Assembly (NCBI RefSeq): GCF_001931685.1
Contig: NZ_MOOY01000002.1
Span: 591,717 to 655,716, forward strand
DNA from: Pararhizobium arenae
GTDB taxonomy: Bacteria; Pseudomonadota; Alphaproteobacteria; Rhizobiales; Rhizobiaceae
Direction: 5' to 3'
DNA: 64,000 bases
This document shows, one piece after another, positions 48,053 to 57,700 of this stretch. The notes under the pieces are model-generated. The model did no database searches and was not told where the DNA came from. It was given only the letters and a program-made list of their open reading frames with translations. Positions within the stretch are counted from its first letter, which is position 1. Each line of letters opens with the position of its first letter. A program made the position numbers and the translations under genes.

Positions 48053-49573
48053 TTAATGCTGTGTCGATTGGTCATCCCGGCCCCAAAATGCCAACCATCC
48101 ACCGATCCTAGACGCTCGCAGCACATCGATTGCTTCGGACCTGCTCAGCCCCTGCGCGATGAGTACGTTTGCGTATTGGCTGAGACGAGCCGATTTCTCG
48201 TTTTCCGAGAGCTGGTCGTCAGGGAGAGAACGTGGGCGAGTGTGGCACGTGTGAATCAAGGTATTTAGGTTTTCATATCCGAACATCCTGGCTGCATATT
48301 CGCGCCCGCGATTCAGGCCACATTCAATCCCTCGCTTCCGAAGCGCGTGCCCAATTCTCTTGCCCACCGCGAACGCAACGTCGCGGCTGTCGAAGCCCAT
48401 GATTTCCGTCGGGACCATTCGTCCAGATAGCTGCTCGCCCTTGGAAAGTGGGTTAGGCGCTTTCCCCCGATCTGTGGTCGTTGCAAAGCCGCCCACGGCT
48501 GCTCTTTCTCGACCAGCCTTGCTGGCATGCTCCTGTATCAAGTCCTGAATGTCTTCGAAGCCGAACCACTCGCCCTTGCGGCTTAACTTGATTGCTTCCT
48601 TGGCTTGCTCGGTGCTCAGGCCATGCTTCTCAAGCGCCGCGCAATATTGCCGGTAGCGCCTAATTCGCTCCTCGGGTGACGCCTGTAGGTCAGTTGGAGA
48701 GGGCGGGAAGTCCTCGAAACGATCCATGAAGTCGTTGTAGCCGTCGTATCCCAGCATGTCGGTAATGACTTCGAAGCAGGTGAGAATCCCGTATCGCTTA
48801 ATGCCGACTTGCTTAATGGCCTTCCGAACAGGTTCGGCCAACTTCCTGACGGTGTCATCGTACTCGAAATGTATTCGTCCATCTCGGTGCTCAGGAGCAG
48901 ACGGAGTCGCTACTGGTTCTACCCGCACGCTACCGGCGGGGCGCATCGTCGGCTGCAGATTTTGCCTATTCTCCGGCTGAAGAGGCGTATGTGATGCAGA
49001 TTGGCGTAGCTCTGACCGAGCGGCAGTCGAGTTCACCTCACTCTTGGCTTGTGGCTCTTTCCCGGATATGGACGGCCAGTAGAGCGCCTCGATCTTTTGC
49101 TTATAATTTCGCCGTTCCGCTTGTGGTGCGCTGGGGTCTGAGAATCTAACTGGCTTCACCTGAAGAGCGGACGGAACTCTGCGTTTGACCACTTGCACTT
49201 GGACACCCTGGCGCGGGGCGTAAAGCGACGCGCGGTCGGATACCGTGACGTTCCCCTTCAAGGTGATTAATGGCCGCCGCTCAGATCGCTCGTTTACGGA
49301 GTGATGCTCGACAGTGACGTCTGCGTGGTCATCATCCTGCAAGGCGACGCCTGCAGTGGCAGGCTCTTCACTCAAAGGCGCTCTGGCGTCGAGATGCGGG
49401 AGGGGGGCGGCAGCCTCATTCAAGCGGAGGATACCGAGCATCCGCTCGGCCAAGGCTTCGACGGTCTCACGGTATCTATCGCTGTACGATCCTCTGAGAC
49501 GTAGGGCTCTTCTCGGTCTTGCTGCTGTCTGGTTGGCATTTGCGCGTAAGCGCTCCAAGACTTGCTCTATCAT
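48053..49573 (-). CDS. Hypothetical protein with duplicated C-terminal module
   Basis: A 506-residue protein. The N-terminal half is low in order and rich in R, A, S, P and Q. The C-terminal half holds two related units, about residues 252-339 and 410-498. Both have a G-Y-x-x-[YL]-N motif (MLGYDGYND, MFGYENLNT), a linker, then an R-x-x-Q-Y...HGLST/QGLSR-type helix and end G-[EG]-W-[FL]-[GA]-F. The second unit resembles the glyoxalase-related (Glyoxalase_8) helical domain of rhizobial proteins. Start at 49573 is the first methionine before recognisable sequence; earlier codons lie in AT-rich DNA. Function unknown. Confidence 0.65.
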   Translation of the reverse strand: MIEQVLERLRANANQTAARPRRALRLRGSYSDRYRETVEALAERMLGILRLNEAAAPLPHLDARAPLSEEPATAGVALQDDDHADVTVEHHSVNERSERRPLITLKGNVTVSDRASLYAPRQGVQVQVVKRRVPSALQVKPVRFSDPSAPQAERRNYKQKIEALYWPSISGKEPQAKSEVNSTAARSELRQSASHTPLQPENRQNLQPTMRPAGSVRVEPVATPSAPEHRDGRIHFEYDDTVRKLAEPVRKAIKQVGIKRYGILTCFEVITDMLGYDGYNDFMDRFEDFPPSPTDLQASPEERIRRYRQYCAALEKHGLSTEQAKEAIKLSRKGEWFGFEDIQDLIQEHASKAGRERAAVGGFATTTDRGKAPNPLSKGEQLSGRMVPTEIMGFDSRDVAFAVGKRIGHALRKRGIECGLNRGREYAARMFGYENLNTLIHTCHTRPRSLPDDQLSENEKSARLSQYANVLIAQGLSRSEAIDVLRASRIGGWLAFWGRDDQSTQH

Positions 49574-50090
49574 GTCGTTATGCACGGTAAAGGCTCGCTG
49601 TAAGATCAGGCATGAGCCGGATAAGACATGATTAAGTATCACATTGCAAATTTTCGATATCTTCGAGATACTTTCATATATTCGGATAATACTGTAATTC
49701 TGCCGCAAGGAATTCTGCAAAAAAAAATCGATAATTTGGATATGCGACCTTAATTCCTTTGATCGGAATCCTGTAAAGGCCTCATTAGGTGATTGGAGTT
49801 TAGGAATTTATTCCGGCGTCGGACCGATTTAACTTGATAATATTTCAAATTTTTGGAGATATAAATTGAATTTTCGCCGGGTGAAGTTTAGTCCGGCAAC
49901 GTCGTTTTGCCTCGAATCCGCCAACCGCGTTGAAGGGGCTGGATTGCGATTGAGTGAATTCCTTGCGTATTGCATTTCGGGCGTGAGAACTCCTTTCGAA
50001 CTCCAATAAAACGCCTTGGGGTCGCAAACCAGGGCATGCAAGTAGAGTGACGGCGTTACTTCTACATTACTTTAAAAAAAATATTACCCG
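49574..50090. other. AT-rich divergent spacer
   Basis: This 517-bp region between divergent unknown genes is much richer in A and T than its surroundings, with runs such as nine A residues near 49720. It has stop codons in all frames. It probably holds promoters for both sides. No repeat or RNA motif was recognised. Confidence 0.4.
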
Positions 50091-50603
50091 GTGAGCATTT
50101 TGTCTGGCCACGAGCGACGTGGCCCTCTGTTCCAGCCGTTTGAGGAAACAACTCATTCATTTTCGGCGTGCTACCAACGCCTTGATGGCCCATCCGAGGC
50201 GGCGTTCGCGAGAACGAGGCCGGACAAATTAAGAACGAGGTCTTACTTGCCAGAGGAAATAGATACGACCGGAGCCTGGTACAAAATCGGCTTCGACGAA
50301 GGGGCGAAGGCGGGCACTTCCGACATGGTTGCCGAGAGAGATACCTTCAGTGCGATGGAGGATGCTCTCGCCATGGGGCATGCCGTGTTGGATGGCCGAT
50401 ATGCTACCATTCGTCGTCGCCAGATTGATTTTCAGTCATTCGACGATATTCAAGATTGGATGGGCGGAGTGCTTGCCGGTACCGCGTCCGTGGGCGCTCG
50501 GATCGGATTTCAGGTGAGCCTGGAGTATCCATATTCCAGTTCGGACGGCGGCGTCGTGACGTATATCCTGGTGGTCCGAGACAGTTCGACGGTTTCTCAT
50601 TAA
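50091..50603 (+). CDS. Hypothetical protein
   Basis: A reading frame of 170 codons from GTG 50091. No ribosome site precedes that GTG, while a TTG at 50247 has GAGG 6 bp upstream and would give a 118-residue protein beginning PEEIDTTGAWYKIGFDEG. Soluble, no signal peptide, no family recognised. It converges with the OLD-type fragment. Composition is that of a coding region but the N-terminus is unsure. Confidence 0.5.
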   Translation: MSILSGHERRGPLFQPFEETTHSFSACYQRLDGPSEAAFARTRPDKLRTRSYLPEEIDTTGAWYKIGFDEGAKAGTSDMVAERDTFSAMEDALAMGHAVLDGRYATIRRRQIDFQSFDDIQDWMGGVLAGTASVGARIGFQVSLEYPYSSSDGGVVTYILVVRDSSTVSH

Positions 50604-50659
50604 GGTTCCACGCCGGGACGCTTCTGTCAGCCCGGCGGAAATGAAGCCTCGTTTTTTGG

Positions 50660-51454
50660 TCAGTGCAGTTTGAATACTCCAAGCTTGAATCGTTGGGTAA
50701 CCAAGGCCGTTTCTATCGAGTCGAAAGCGTCAACAAGCAGCGACAATCTGGCTGCAAGTTTTCCGAAATCGTTGCCTGCCAGTTCGACGTTCAGCACTTG
50801 GGCGAGTTGCGCGCCGAGCATCGTTTGGTGTCGTCCGAAAATGGCATCCTGAGCATCTTTGAGGGGCTGAACGTTCTTAATGTCTTTATCAAGGTGCTTG
50901 AGAAGGTCGCCAATCTCTTCCCTGGCCTCTTTTCCTGACAGGAGGTGGAGCAGACGGGATAGCTGGCTGTTGCGTCCCGGTCGAAGATTCTGCTCGGCGT
51001 CTCGCAGCGGCTGCAGGTACACACTTCGCAAGTTATCCAACATTTGAGACGATGCAGGTACCTCTTCAAACTGACCGCACCATCGTCTGGCGCGCAGACG
51101 TCCAGACTTGTCGGGCTCCCCATAGGTGACGCCCATCACGGCTTCTATGTCGCCAGATAGTTTCTCTCGGATTGCATGCAAAAAGTCGGCCTCGTCGTCC
51201 AGGTCGAGGTCTTTGAATACAAAGGTGAACGTGATCTCGCCTGTGGCCGTACCTGCCTTTGGAAGATGAATGTCATCTGAGGTAAAGCGGGGATAGGGGT
51301 CGTCGGCTCCCGCCAGCAAAGCACGTAAACCGTCGACGACGGCGGATTTTCCGATATTATTCGGGCCGACAATGACGTTGAGACCGGGCTGAAAGCTTAA
51401 CGTGGTTTTCGTGAAACGTCGAAAATTCGAGATGGTTAGCGATGCCAGGTACAA
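50660..51454 (-). pseudogene. OLD-family ATPase, C-terminally truncated
   Basis: A 264-residue N-terminal piece of an SMC/RecF-like ATPase of the OLD endonuclease group. YLASLTISNFRRF and Walker A VGPNNIGKSAVVDGLRALL are intact, as is the following strand-rich region. After DAFDSIETALVTQRFKLG the frame diverges and stops. Missing are the ABC signature, Walker B and the TOPRIM nuclease domain, so full OLD or GajA-like proteins (550-700 residues) are more than twice as long. The start is read as TTG 51454 behind GAGAGGGG. It is probably a remnant of a lost defence gene, though expression of the fragment is possible. Confidence 0.75.
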
Positions 51455-51729
51455 AACGAATTCCCCTCTCGTCTTTGGGTTGAGTTTTGCGTTGTTTGTG
51501 TTTTTTGGCAAGATTGGTGCCAGTGCTACTAGCCGCGCAGTATAGCACGGTCCTTAGGCCAGGTGCGGGTTCGTTGCGGGCTTCGGAGAACAGCTATTCC
51601 GTGAGCTACTACCGGCGTCTGTCTCATGTGCCGCTCGACACCCAAGCAACCAACGCGGAAATTAAGAATCTCTTCACTTTCCTATAAGTTGCGATATGAT
51701 CGCGCTGCGTTAGCTCGTGAGGGGACAAC

Positions 51730-52746
51730 ATGGGACGCATTGCTACAGGAATTCTCATATTTGCTGCGGTTGCAGGTGGCTGGCTGAGTTTGCGGGAGCC
51801 AGCCCGAGCCTGGGGTGAGTTTGGCCATCTGACAGTGTGCGACCTCGCGTACCGAAATTTGACGGACGCATCGCGCGACGAATTGAAGAAAATCTTCCAC
51901 GCAGGGCAGGGTGGCATTACAGTTCAGGCAAAGGACGGAACAGAGCTTCGGCACTACACCTCATTCAACGTCGGCTGTCTCGAAGAAGACGAAAGGCCTC
52001 GCAAACATCCTGCGGACCATTTCGTCAACCTGGACAGGACGACAAGTTCCATTCCTTCAGCGAGCTGCCCGGTTGGTGGATCGTGTATTTTCGCTGGGAT
52101 AGACCGCGATTTGGCGATTTTGAAGGATCGCTCAAAATCGGATGAAGACCGCGTCTTCGCGCTAATGGCTGTCGGACACTGGATTGGCGACATCCACCAA
52201 CCACTTCATATTTCCTTCGCTGACGATAAGGGCGGGAACGCCATAAAGGCGAAGGTGCCGGGTGGCTGTGGGACATCATCGTACCGGCCCGGAAACCTGC
52301 ACGCGGTCTGGGACGGTTGCCTCTTGGAAGCGGGGCTTTTCCAGAAGGTTCGCAATCGCGCCGACTTCAAAGCAAGCTGGGGACGCCGCACGATCACGTA
52401 CAGGGCGGTTGATACTCTGCTCGCAAACACAAGTTTGATCGATGAACAACAGATGGTTGGGACCGACCCGGCAATATGGGCGAACGAATCCTTCGAAATC
52501 ACGCTGCGGCCGGAAGTTCAATACTGCGTAAAGGTCGGAGCCTCCTGCAACTACTCGGACAGCCAGGTCACGTTGGGTGAGAATGATGAGGAGCGAACAG
52601 TCGTTGCGGATCAGGCCTACCGCATGGCGTTCGCACCGATTGCTGAGGATAGGGTCAGAAACGCTGGTTTCCGATTGGCGCACATTCTAAATATCGCGCT
52701 CGATCCGAGCTATCAGGGGCCGGTCAAGGATTCACTGCAACCGTGA
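51730..52746 (+). CDS. Exported S1/P1-type zinc nuclease
   Basis: A 338-residue protein. After a signal peptide (cleavage at PARA-WGEFGH) the mature chain starts with tryptophan, which in S1/P1 nucleases uses its amino group to bind zinc. Further ligands are GEFGH, HYTSFNV, DHFVNLD, VGHWIGDIHQPLH, and NLHAVWD, so the three-zinc site looks complete. It would cut single-stranded DNA or RNA in the periplasm or outside the cell. The next gene's GTG overlaps its stop (GTGA), the start of a coupled operon. Confidence 0.93.
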   Translation: MGRIATGILIFAAVAGGWLSLREPARAWGEFGHLTVCDLAYRNLTDASRDELKKIFHAGQGGITVQAKDGTELRHYTSFNVGCLEEDERPRKHPADHFVNLDRTTSSIPSASCPVGGSCIFAGIDRDLAILKDRSKSDEDRVFALMAVGHWIGDIHQPLHISFADDKGGNAIKAKVPGGCGTSSYRPGNLHAVWDGCLLEAGLFQKVRNRADFKASWGRRTITYRAVDTLLANTSLIDEQQMVGTDPAIWANESFEITLRPEVQYCVKVGASCNYSDSQVTLGENDEERTVVADQAYRMAFAPIAEDRVRNAGFRLAHILNIALDPSYQGPVKDSLQP

Positions 52747-53339
52747 CCCGTCGTAGCAATTTTTCACGCCTACTGTTTTCAGCTCTCGTAGCCTGGCTGG
52801 CGACCGACGGTGCGCGGGCAGGAATGACGTTGACTGAGTGCAATGATGTCGCGGAGTTGGCGTCAATTGAGTTTGACGACAGCTTAATTGTAAGCCTGTA
52901 CTCAAATCCATCTCAGCGGATATGCCGTTTCAGCGTTGCGCTTCCACCAAATCAATCTGCGAATGCCAATCCGGCGATGATGGCGACTTACGCGGCGATA
53001 GGAGAATTGGATAGAATTCGAATTGAGTTCAAACTTGCCACCGCCGAAGGATCGCAGGCCCTTCGCGAAAGCTTCGCGCCGCGAATATTGGAAGCCTTCA
53101 GGCAGCCCTTTGTCGAGGGAGCGTTCAGCAAAGAGGACAGCAGCGGGTTTCTTGAGGCCATGGGAACTGCGGAAGCACGTAGCGGGATTGAGCGGTGTGT
53201 CTCAGACGTGCTTCCACGTCAGGAGCAATTTCGTGAGGTCAACAGCTTCCTATCGTGCGGAGCTATAGGTGAACGGAGCTTCGGCATTCAGGCGCGATCT
53301 GCGGAGCTGAGCTACGCCCTCGTGTTTCCGGCATTCTGA
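52743..53339 (+). CDS. Hypothetical exported protein
   Basis: A 198-residue protein starting with GTG inside the stop of the nuclease gene. The N-terminus (RRSNFSRLLFSALVAWLA, cleavage near ARA-G) is a signal peptide. The mature part has four cysteines in two pairs (TECNDV, RICRFS, ERCVSD, LSCGAI), suggesting two disulfides, which fits a periplasmic location. No family recognised. Tight coupling to the S1/P1 nuclease suggests an inhibitor, chaperone or partner; this is inference. Confidence 0.7.
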   Translation: MTRRSNFSRLLFSALVAWLATDGARAGMTLTECNDVAELASIEFDDSLIVSLYSNPSQRICRFSVALPPNQSANANPAMMATYAAIGELDRIRIEFKLATAEGSQALRESFAPRILEAFRQPFVEGAFSKEDSSGFLEAMGTAEARSGIERCVSDVLPRQEQFREVNSFLSCGAIGERSFGIQARSAELSYALVFPAF

Positions 53340-53800
53340 TGAATTGGCTCGGGACGTATCTCTATCGCGGATGGCGCTGGCTCATTTATGGATTGCCAGG
53401 TGACATCCGATCTGCGGCTGTGGGGGCGGTCACGGGTATCGTCTTTACAGCGATGATGACGGCGCTCTTGACCCCTGATCCTGTCTTCTTCTCCTCGTTT
53501 GCGAATGCCCAAGGGTATGCTCAGCCCTTGGAGCCGCTGAACAGCATAGTCATTTCATCGGGCGAGGATGTGAGTTTTGAATTTCAGCCCCCTGAATTGA
53601 AGAAGGCTTATGTTTGTGAGTTTGCGCAGGTCGAGGCAGAAAATCATCGGCAGCTGATGCTGAGTTACCTCGGCCGCTATCCTACATGTTTCGCGGTGGC
53701 CCAATTGTCTGCGAGCAAGTACCGGGTGTTTATAACAGCGTCGACGGTGGATGTCCGACAAAGCGATGGAAACTACTTCTGTAAATGCCCAACGCGGTAG
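53339..53800 (+). CDS. Hypothetical membrane-anchored protein
   Basis: A 153-residue protein overlapping the previous stop by ATGA. A basic, aromatic N-terminus (TYLYRGWRWLIYGLPGD) precedes one transmembrane segment (AVTGIVFTAMMTALL, about residues 30-45). The rest, with cysteines in YVCEFAQ, PTCFAV and FCKCPT, should be periplasmic. Third gene of the S1/P1 nuclease operon. No family recognised. Confidence 0.65.
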   Translation: MNWLGTYLYRGWRWLIYGLPGDIRSAAVGAVTGIVFTAMMTALLTPDPVFFSSFANAQGYAQPLEPLNSIVISSGEDVSFEFQPPELKKAYVCEFAQVEAENHRQLMLSYLGRYPTCFAVAQLSASKYRVFITASTVDVRQSDGNYFCKCPTR

Positions 53801-53941
53801 TTCAATTGGTCCGTCCAGCTTAATCGCCAAATTCATACATGTTGGCAGGTTCCAACCATAGAAAACTTGTGTTTAAGCTTCTTTGCGAGTTGCAACTGTA
53901 AGCGGTGAAGCATTGAATGTTTGCCATACATGGAGACGCAA

Positions 53942-54097
53942 ATGACGGGTAAAAAAGGTTCGCATTCTCCCGGCGGCAGCAACATCAAGCCGGGTCCGGG
54001 ACGTCAGACGAGCGGTGGTTCCGGTCCAAAAACCGAGACCACGCGTAGCGCCGGTAATCAGCCACCACCGAACAGAAATGGCGGCGGCAAGAAGTGA
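53942..54097 (+). CDS. Small Gly/Pro-rich basic protein
   Basis: A 51-residue frame rich in G, P, S, K and N (MTGKKGSHSPGGSNIKPGPG at the start, RNGGGKK at the end), so disordered and basic. Its stop overlaps the GTG start of the SLATT-like gene (GTGA), which supports its being translated. An in-frame ATG lies four codons upstream (53930). The function is unknown. Confidence 0.55.
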   Translation: MTGKKGSHSPGGSNIKPGPGRQTSGGSGPKTETTRSAGNQPPPNRNGGGKK

Positions 54098-54705
54098 ACG
54101 AAGAAGAGGATTGCCTAGACAGGGCGTTTCGGGCACGTCATCAGGCCTTGCGAAACGCTCTCTACCATCTCGCCCGTAGGGGATGGCTGGATGGATGGAA
54201 TCGCCTCTTCAATCTTCTGGTCATCATAGGTGGTACCAGCGCCGCCGCCGACCTCACGAGAGGTAATTCTCAGGCATATCTTTTGCTTGGTGGTGCCATC
54301 GCACTTATTGGTGCTCTTCAGCTCGTATTCGATTTTGGGGGTAGGGCACGCGCTCACGAGACCTTGCAGCGCCGCTACTATAGCCTCGTAGCGGACATAC
54401 AGAGCCGCATTGTGCCGACGGTGCAAGATTGTGCAGACTGGGAAGCTGAAATGAGCCGAGTTGCTGCTGACGAGCCGCCCACACTGCGCGCACTGGACGC
54501 AGTCGCGGACAATCAGGCCACAGCAGCTCTACTGGGTTCAAGCCGACCCCGTTTGCAGGTCACCCGGTTCGAAAACCTGACGCGACAGATTCTGAGCCAC
54601 AACGCCAGTGTCTTTCCAGTTGATCCGGAATGGACCGCTTCAGAGGTTGAGCTAACCCGACCTGACGCCGCCCCAGCACAGATCGAAACGAGCCATACTA
54701 GCTGA
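54094..54705 (+). CDS. SLATT-like two-helix membrane protein
   Basis: A 203-residue protein with an N-terminal amphipathic region, two adjacent transmembrane helices (LFNLLVIIGGTSAAADL and YLLLGGAIALIGALQLVFDF) and a long cytoplasmic helical tail starting FGGRARAHETLQRRYYSLVADI. This layout is that of SLATT domains, membrane effectors found with CBASS/SMODS and other conflict systems, thought to form pores. The start is GTG coupled to the small Gly/Pro-rich gene. Its 3' end overlaps the convergent caspase-helicase gene by 8 bp. Confidence 0.7.
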   Translation: MNEEEDCLDRAFRARHQALRNALYHLARRGWLDGWNRLFNLLVIIGGTSAAADLTRGNSQAYLLLGGAIALIGALQLVFDFGGRARAHETLQRRYYSLVADIQSRIVPTVQDCADWEAEMSRVAADEPPTLRALDAVADNQATAALLGSSRPRLQVTRFENLTRQILSHNASVFPVDPEWTASEVELTRPDAAPAQIETSHTS

Positions 54706-57700
54706 CCTGAGCAGCCTCCCCATTCTTGTCTCTTATCAACGCTGCGCCGACTTCCCCAACAATCTCCACTAGGGTCGCGTAGGGGATTGCGTCTACATCA
54801 GACGGTGTCCGACATCCGTGCTGCAGTAGCGCGAGATATTGACCACGGGAGAGTCCGGTGATTTCAGTGAGTAACAAGGCCTTGGCGGGCAATCCAAGCT
54901 CAAGGCGATCTAGCAGCTCTGACAGGCCAACCAGAAGCTCAGGTTTCTCGGGATACATCACTGCGAATATCTGATGAGCTGACCGAAGGTGAAATCGAGT
55001 GGCATCGCCGACGCGCACAATATCCCCGTAGCTAACGTTTCCCTGGTAAGGCGTATAGCTGTACCGCCTCTCGATCTCTTCCACTTCGATTCCATCAAGC
55101 CAGTCATAAAGGATGGCGGCACGCTTGCATCGCTGCCAATATGCAAATTCGTCAGCTGCAAACCGCTGTAGTGACCTGACGGCTTCAATTCCGTAGCGAG
55201 CAGATGCCTCAGACACGCGCGCACTTTCGCCCCGACCTCGTTTGAAGATCGAGACGTACGCTGAATCCATTTCTTCGAGGACCTGGATTAATGCCAAAAT
55301 CGAAATCTCATCGACCGCGATATTGGTTTCCCTAAGCAGCCCAACCAACCGGAGACTCGACTCGAATGCGAGGGACGATGAACCGCAAGCTTTCCCGAGG
55401 AGCGAGAGATGCACCATGTCATCCTCCATCTCAGCGAGACCAAGTTTCAACATTCGTTCCACCAGAGCGGCTACATCGGCGCTGACACGTGTCACCCAAT
55501 CTGGATTGGAACGAGAAGCCGTATATCCGCCGAAGGTGTTCACCAGTAGTTGCGGGATATCGCCAGCGCGGACCGCTCTTACCTGGCTGAGCAATCGAAG
55601 TGTCCAAGTCGCTAGGTCTTTCTGCTGAAAGGACGACCGCACATCCTCGGGCGCACCGAGAACATATCTGTGAAAAAGCTGAGCGCGCTCCATCGGCGTC
55701 TCTGCAAGGATGATCGCCTTGCCAGTCTCGTTCCAGCCGAGGCGGCCAGCACGACCTGCCATGTTCTTATATTCGGCAACGGTAAACGGCCTGCCGTCCT
55801 CACCGACGAAATTGTTTTCCGCCAGGATGACGGTAGATGCGGGTGTGTTGATCCCAGCAGCAAGCGTTGTTGTAGCCGCCAGCGCATGGATGCCGCCATT
55901 GCGATCACGGTACCCTCTCTCAACTGCTTCCCGTTCTGCTCTAAGAAGGTTCGTGTTGTGAAACGCGGTTCCGCCCTCAAGGCAGCGCCGCAGATGCCGG
56001 GACGCTGAAGAAAGGTCGCGTTCTGGAAGAGCAGCTAGGACCGAAGATGCTGGTGGCAGACCAAGTTCATCCGCGAGATATGCAGCACATCCTTGAGCGG
56101 GGCCGCGAACATTGCGGAAAACGATGATTTTTTCTCCGTTTCGGATCAATTTTTTTGCCAAGGGCACGATGACGTCTTGCGAACTGGGCTTGTCCCGACG
56201 CTGACGAATTTCACCATATTCAAGCAGTTGCTCCTTTCGAACGATGCCGTCGGCTCCAACGCTCTGAAAGGTTCCTGATCGATCCAGAACTCCTTCGATT
56301 AGCGGTACAGGGCGAACGTCCCTTCGCAAAACTGGCAGCTGCAGCCACTGATCGAAACCATTGAGGCTGCCGATGACGGCAGACAACACTAGCAATTGCG
56401 GTTTGATGCCGATTTCGCGGTTTCGCAGAAGCATCGCCAGGATCAGTTCGACCGTGATACCTCGGTTGGGATCGGTGATAAACTGACCTTCATCGACCAC
56501 CACCAGACCAAGCTGCGAGAGCAGCTTCGGTGACCCCAGCGCGATATTGAGGAACATCTCGTAGGTAAAGAACGCGATATCGTAGCGGCCCGTCATCACC
56601 GACGAGACGCCATCAGACGCATCGCCGCTGCAGCGTGCAACACGCAATCCCGCGCTGCCGTAGCGAGCTGAGAAGTCCTCGAATTTCTCGTTCACAAGCG
56701 CGCGGTACGGCAGAAGGAACACAGCTTTTTTGCCAGACGTAACGTTCTGAGCGCTCGCGAGTTCTCCGACAAGCGTTTTGCCTGAGCTGGTTGGCGCGAC
56801 GACAAGGAGTGAGTTGCCCGCCAGGACTCCATAATCATTGACTGCCGATAGCTGAAGGGGATTGAGCCCCTCCGGAAAATCCTTCTTCCAGATATTGACG
56901 ACTTCAGGCGGGAAGCCGAGGTGCTCAAACTCCGCGAAATCGCCGCTGACCTTCGTGATCCCATGTTCCGGAAACGCAGCAAGGTAATTCTCGCCCCGCT
57001 CAAATCGGGGGAAAGTGAGCCCGCCCTGAATATGGCCGAGGAATTCCGGGGTCTGTGTGCGACCCATCTGTTGTGCCGCAACCCGTGCAGCTCCAATAAT
57101 AGCTCCAGCGATCTCCGGAAATGCGACCGACGTTAGCTCAGCGTTGGTAAGTGCCTGGATGATCGAGTAGGTCAGGACGCCATGGCCACTGCCTGGTTGC
57201 TCCCATGCCGATTCATCTGGACCGCAAGCTGCGAACAGCACGCGGCCTTCACCGAATATGCCTTCGTAGGGCGAAAAGGAGCGTGGTCTTCCCTCGGTTT
57301 CAAGGACGCGGGCAGGGGCCTGGCCGCTGAAGCAGCAATCGAGCACGCAGAGGATCACGCGTGCCTTACTCCCAGCAAACGCATCAGCCAACTCGGACAT
57401 TGGAAGCGTTGAATTATCGAGGTCAGCAAGCGAGGTGTCTGAAAAGACGAGGCGACCGTTCGCCGATCCGTGTCCCGCGAAGCTTAGAATAACGACATCA
57501 TCAGTTTGGGCTTCCGACAAAGCAGTAAGGATAGCTCGACGCGAATTCTCGATAGTGGCGACATCATCAAGCAGAAGTCTCGATTCTAGATCGGGGATGT
57601 TATCGGAGAACAAGGCCCAGAGCGCACGAGCGTCATCGCACGCACCGCCCAGTTCACCAATTTTAGGGTCAACATGCTTATTGATCCCTATGAAGACACC

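Noticed and set aside
50660..51454. A Gabija system (GajA)
   Set aside because: The ATPase lacks the TOPRIM half and no GajB-like UvrD helicase is adjacent.
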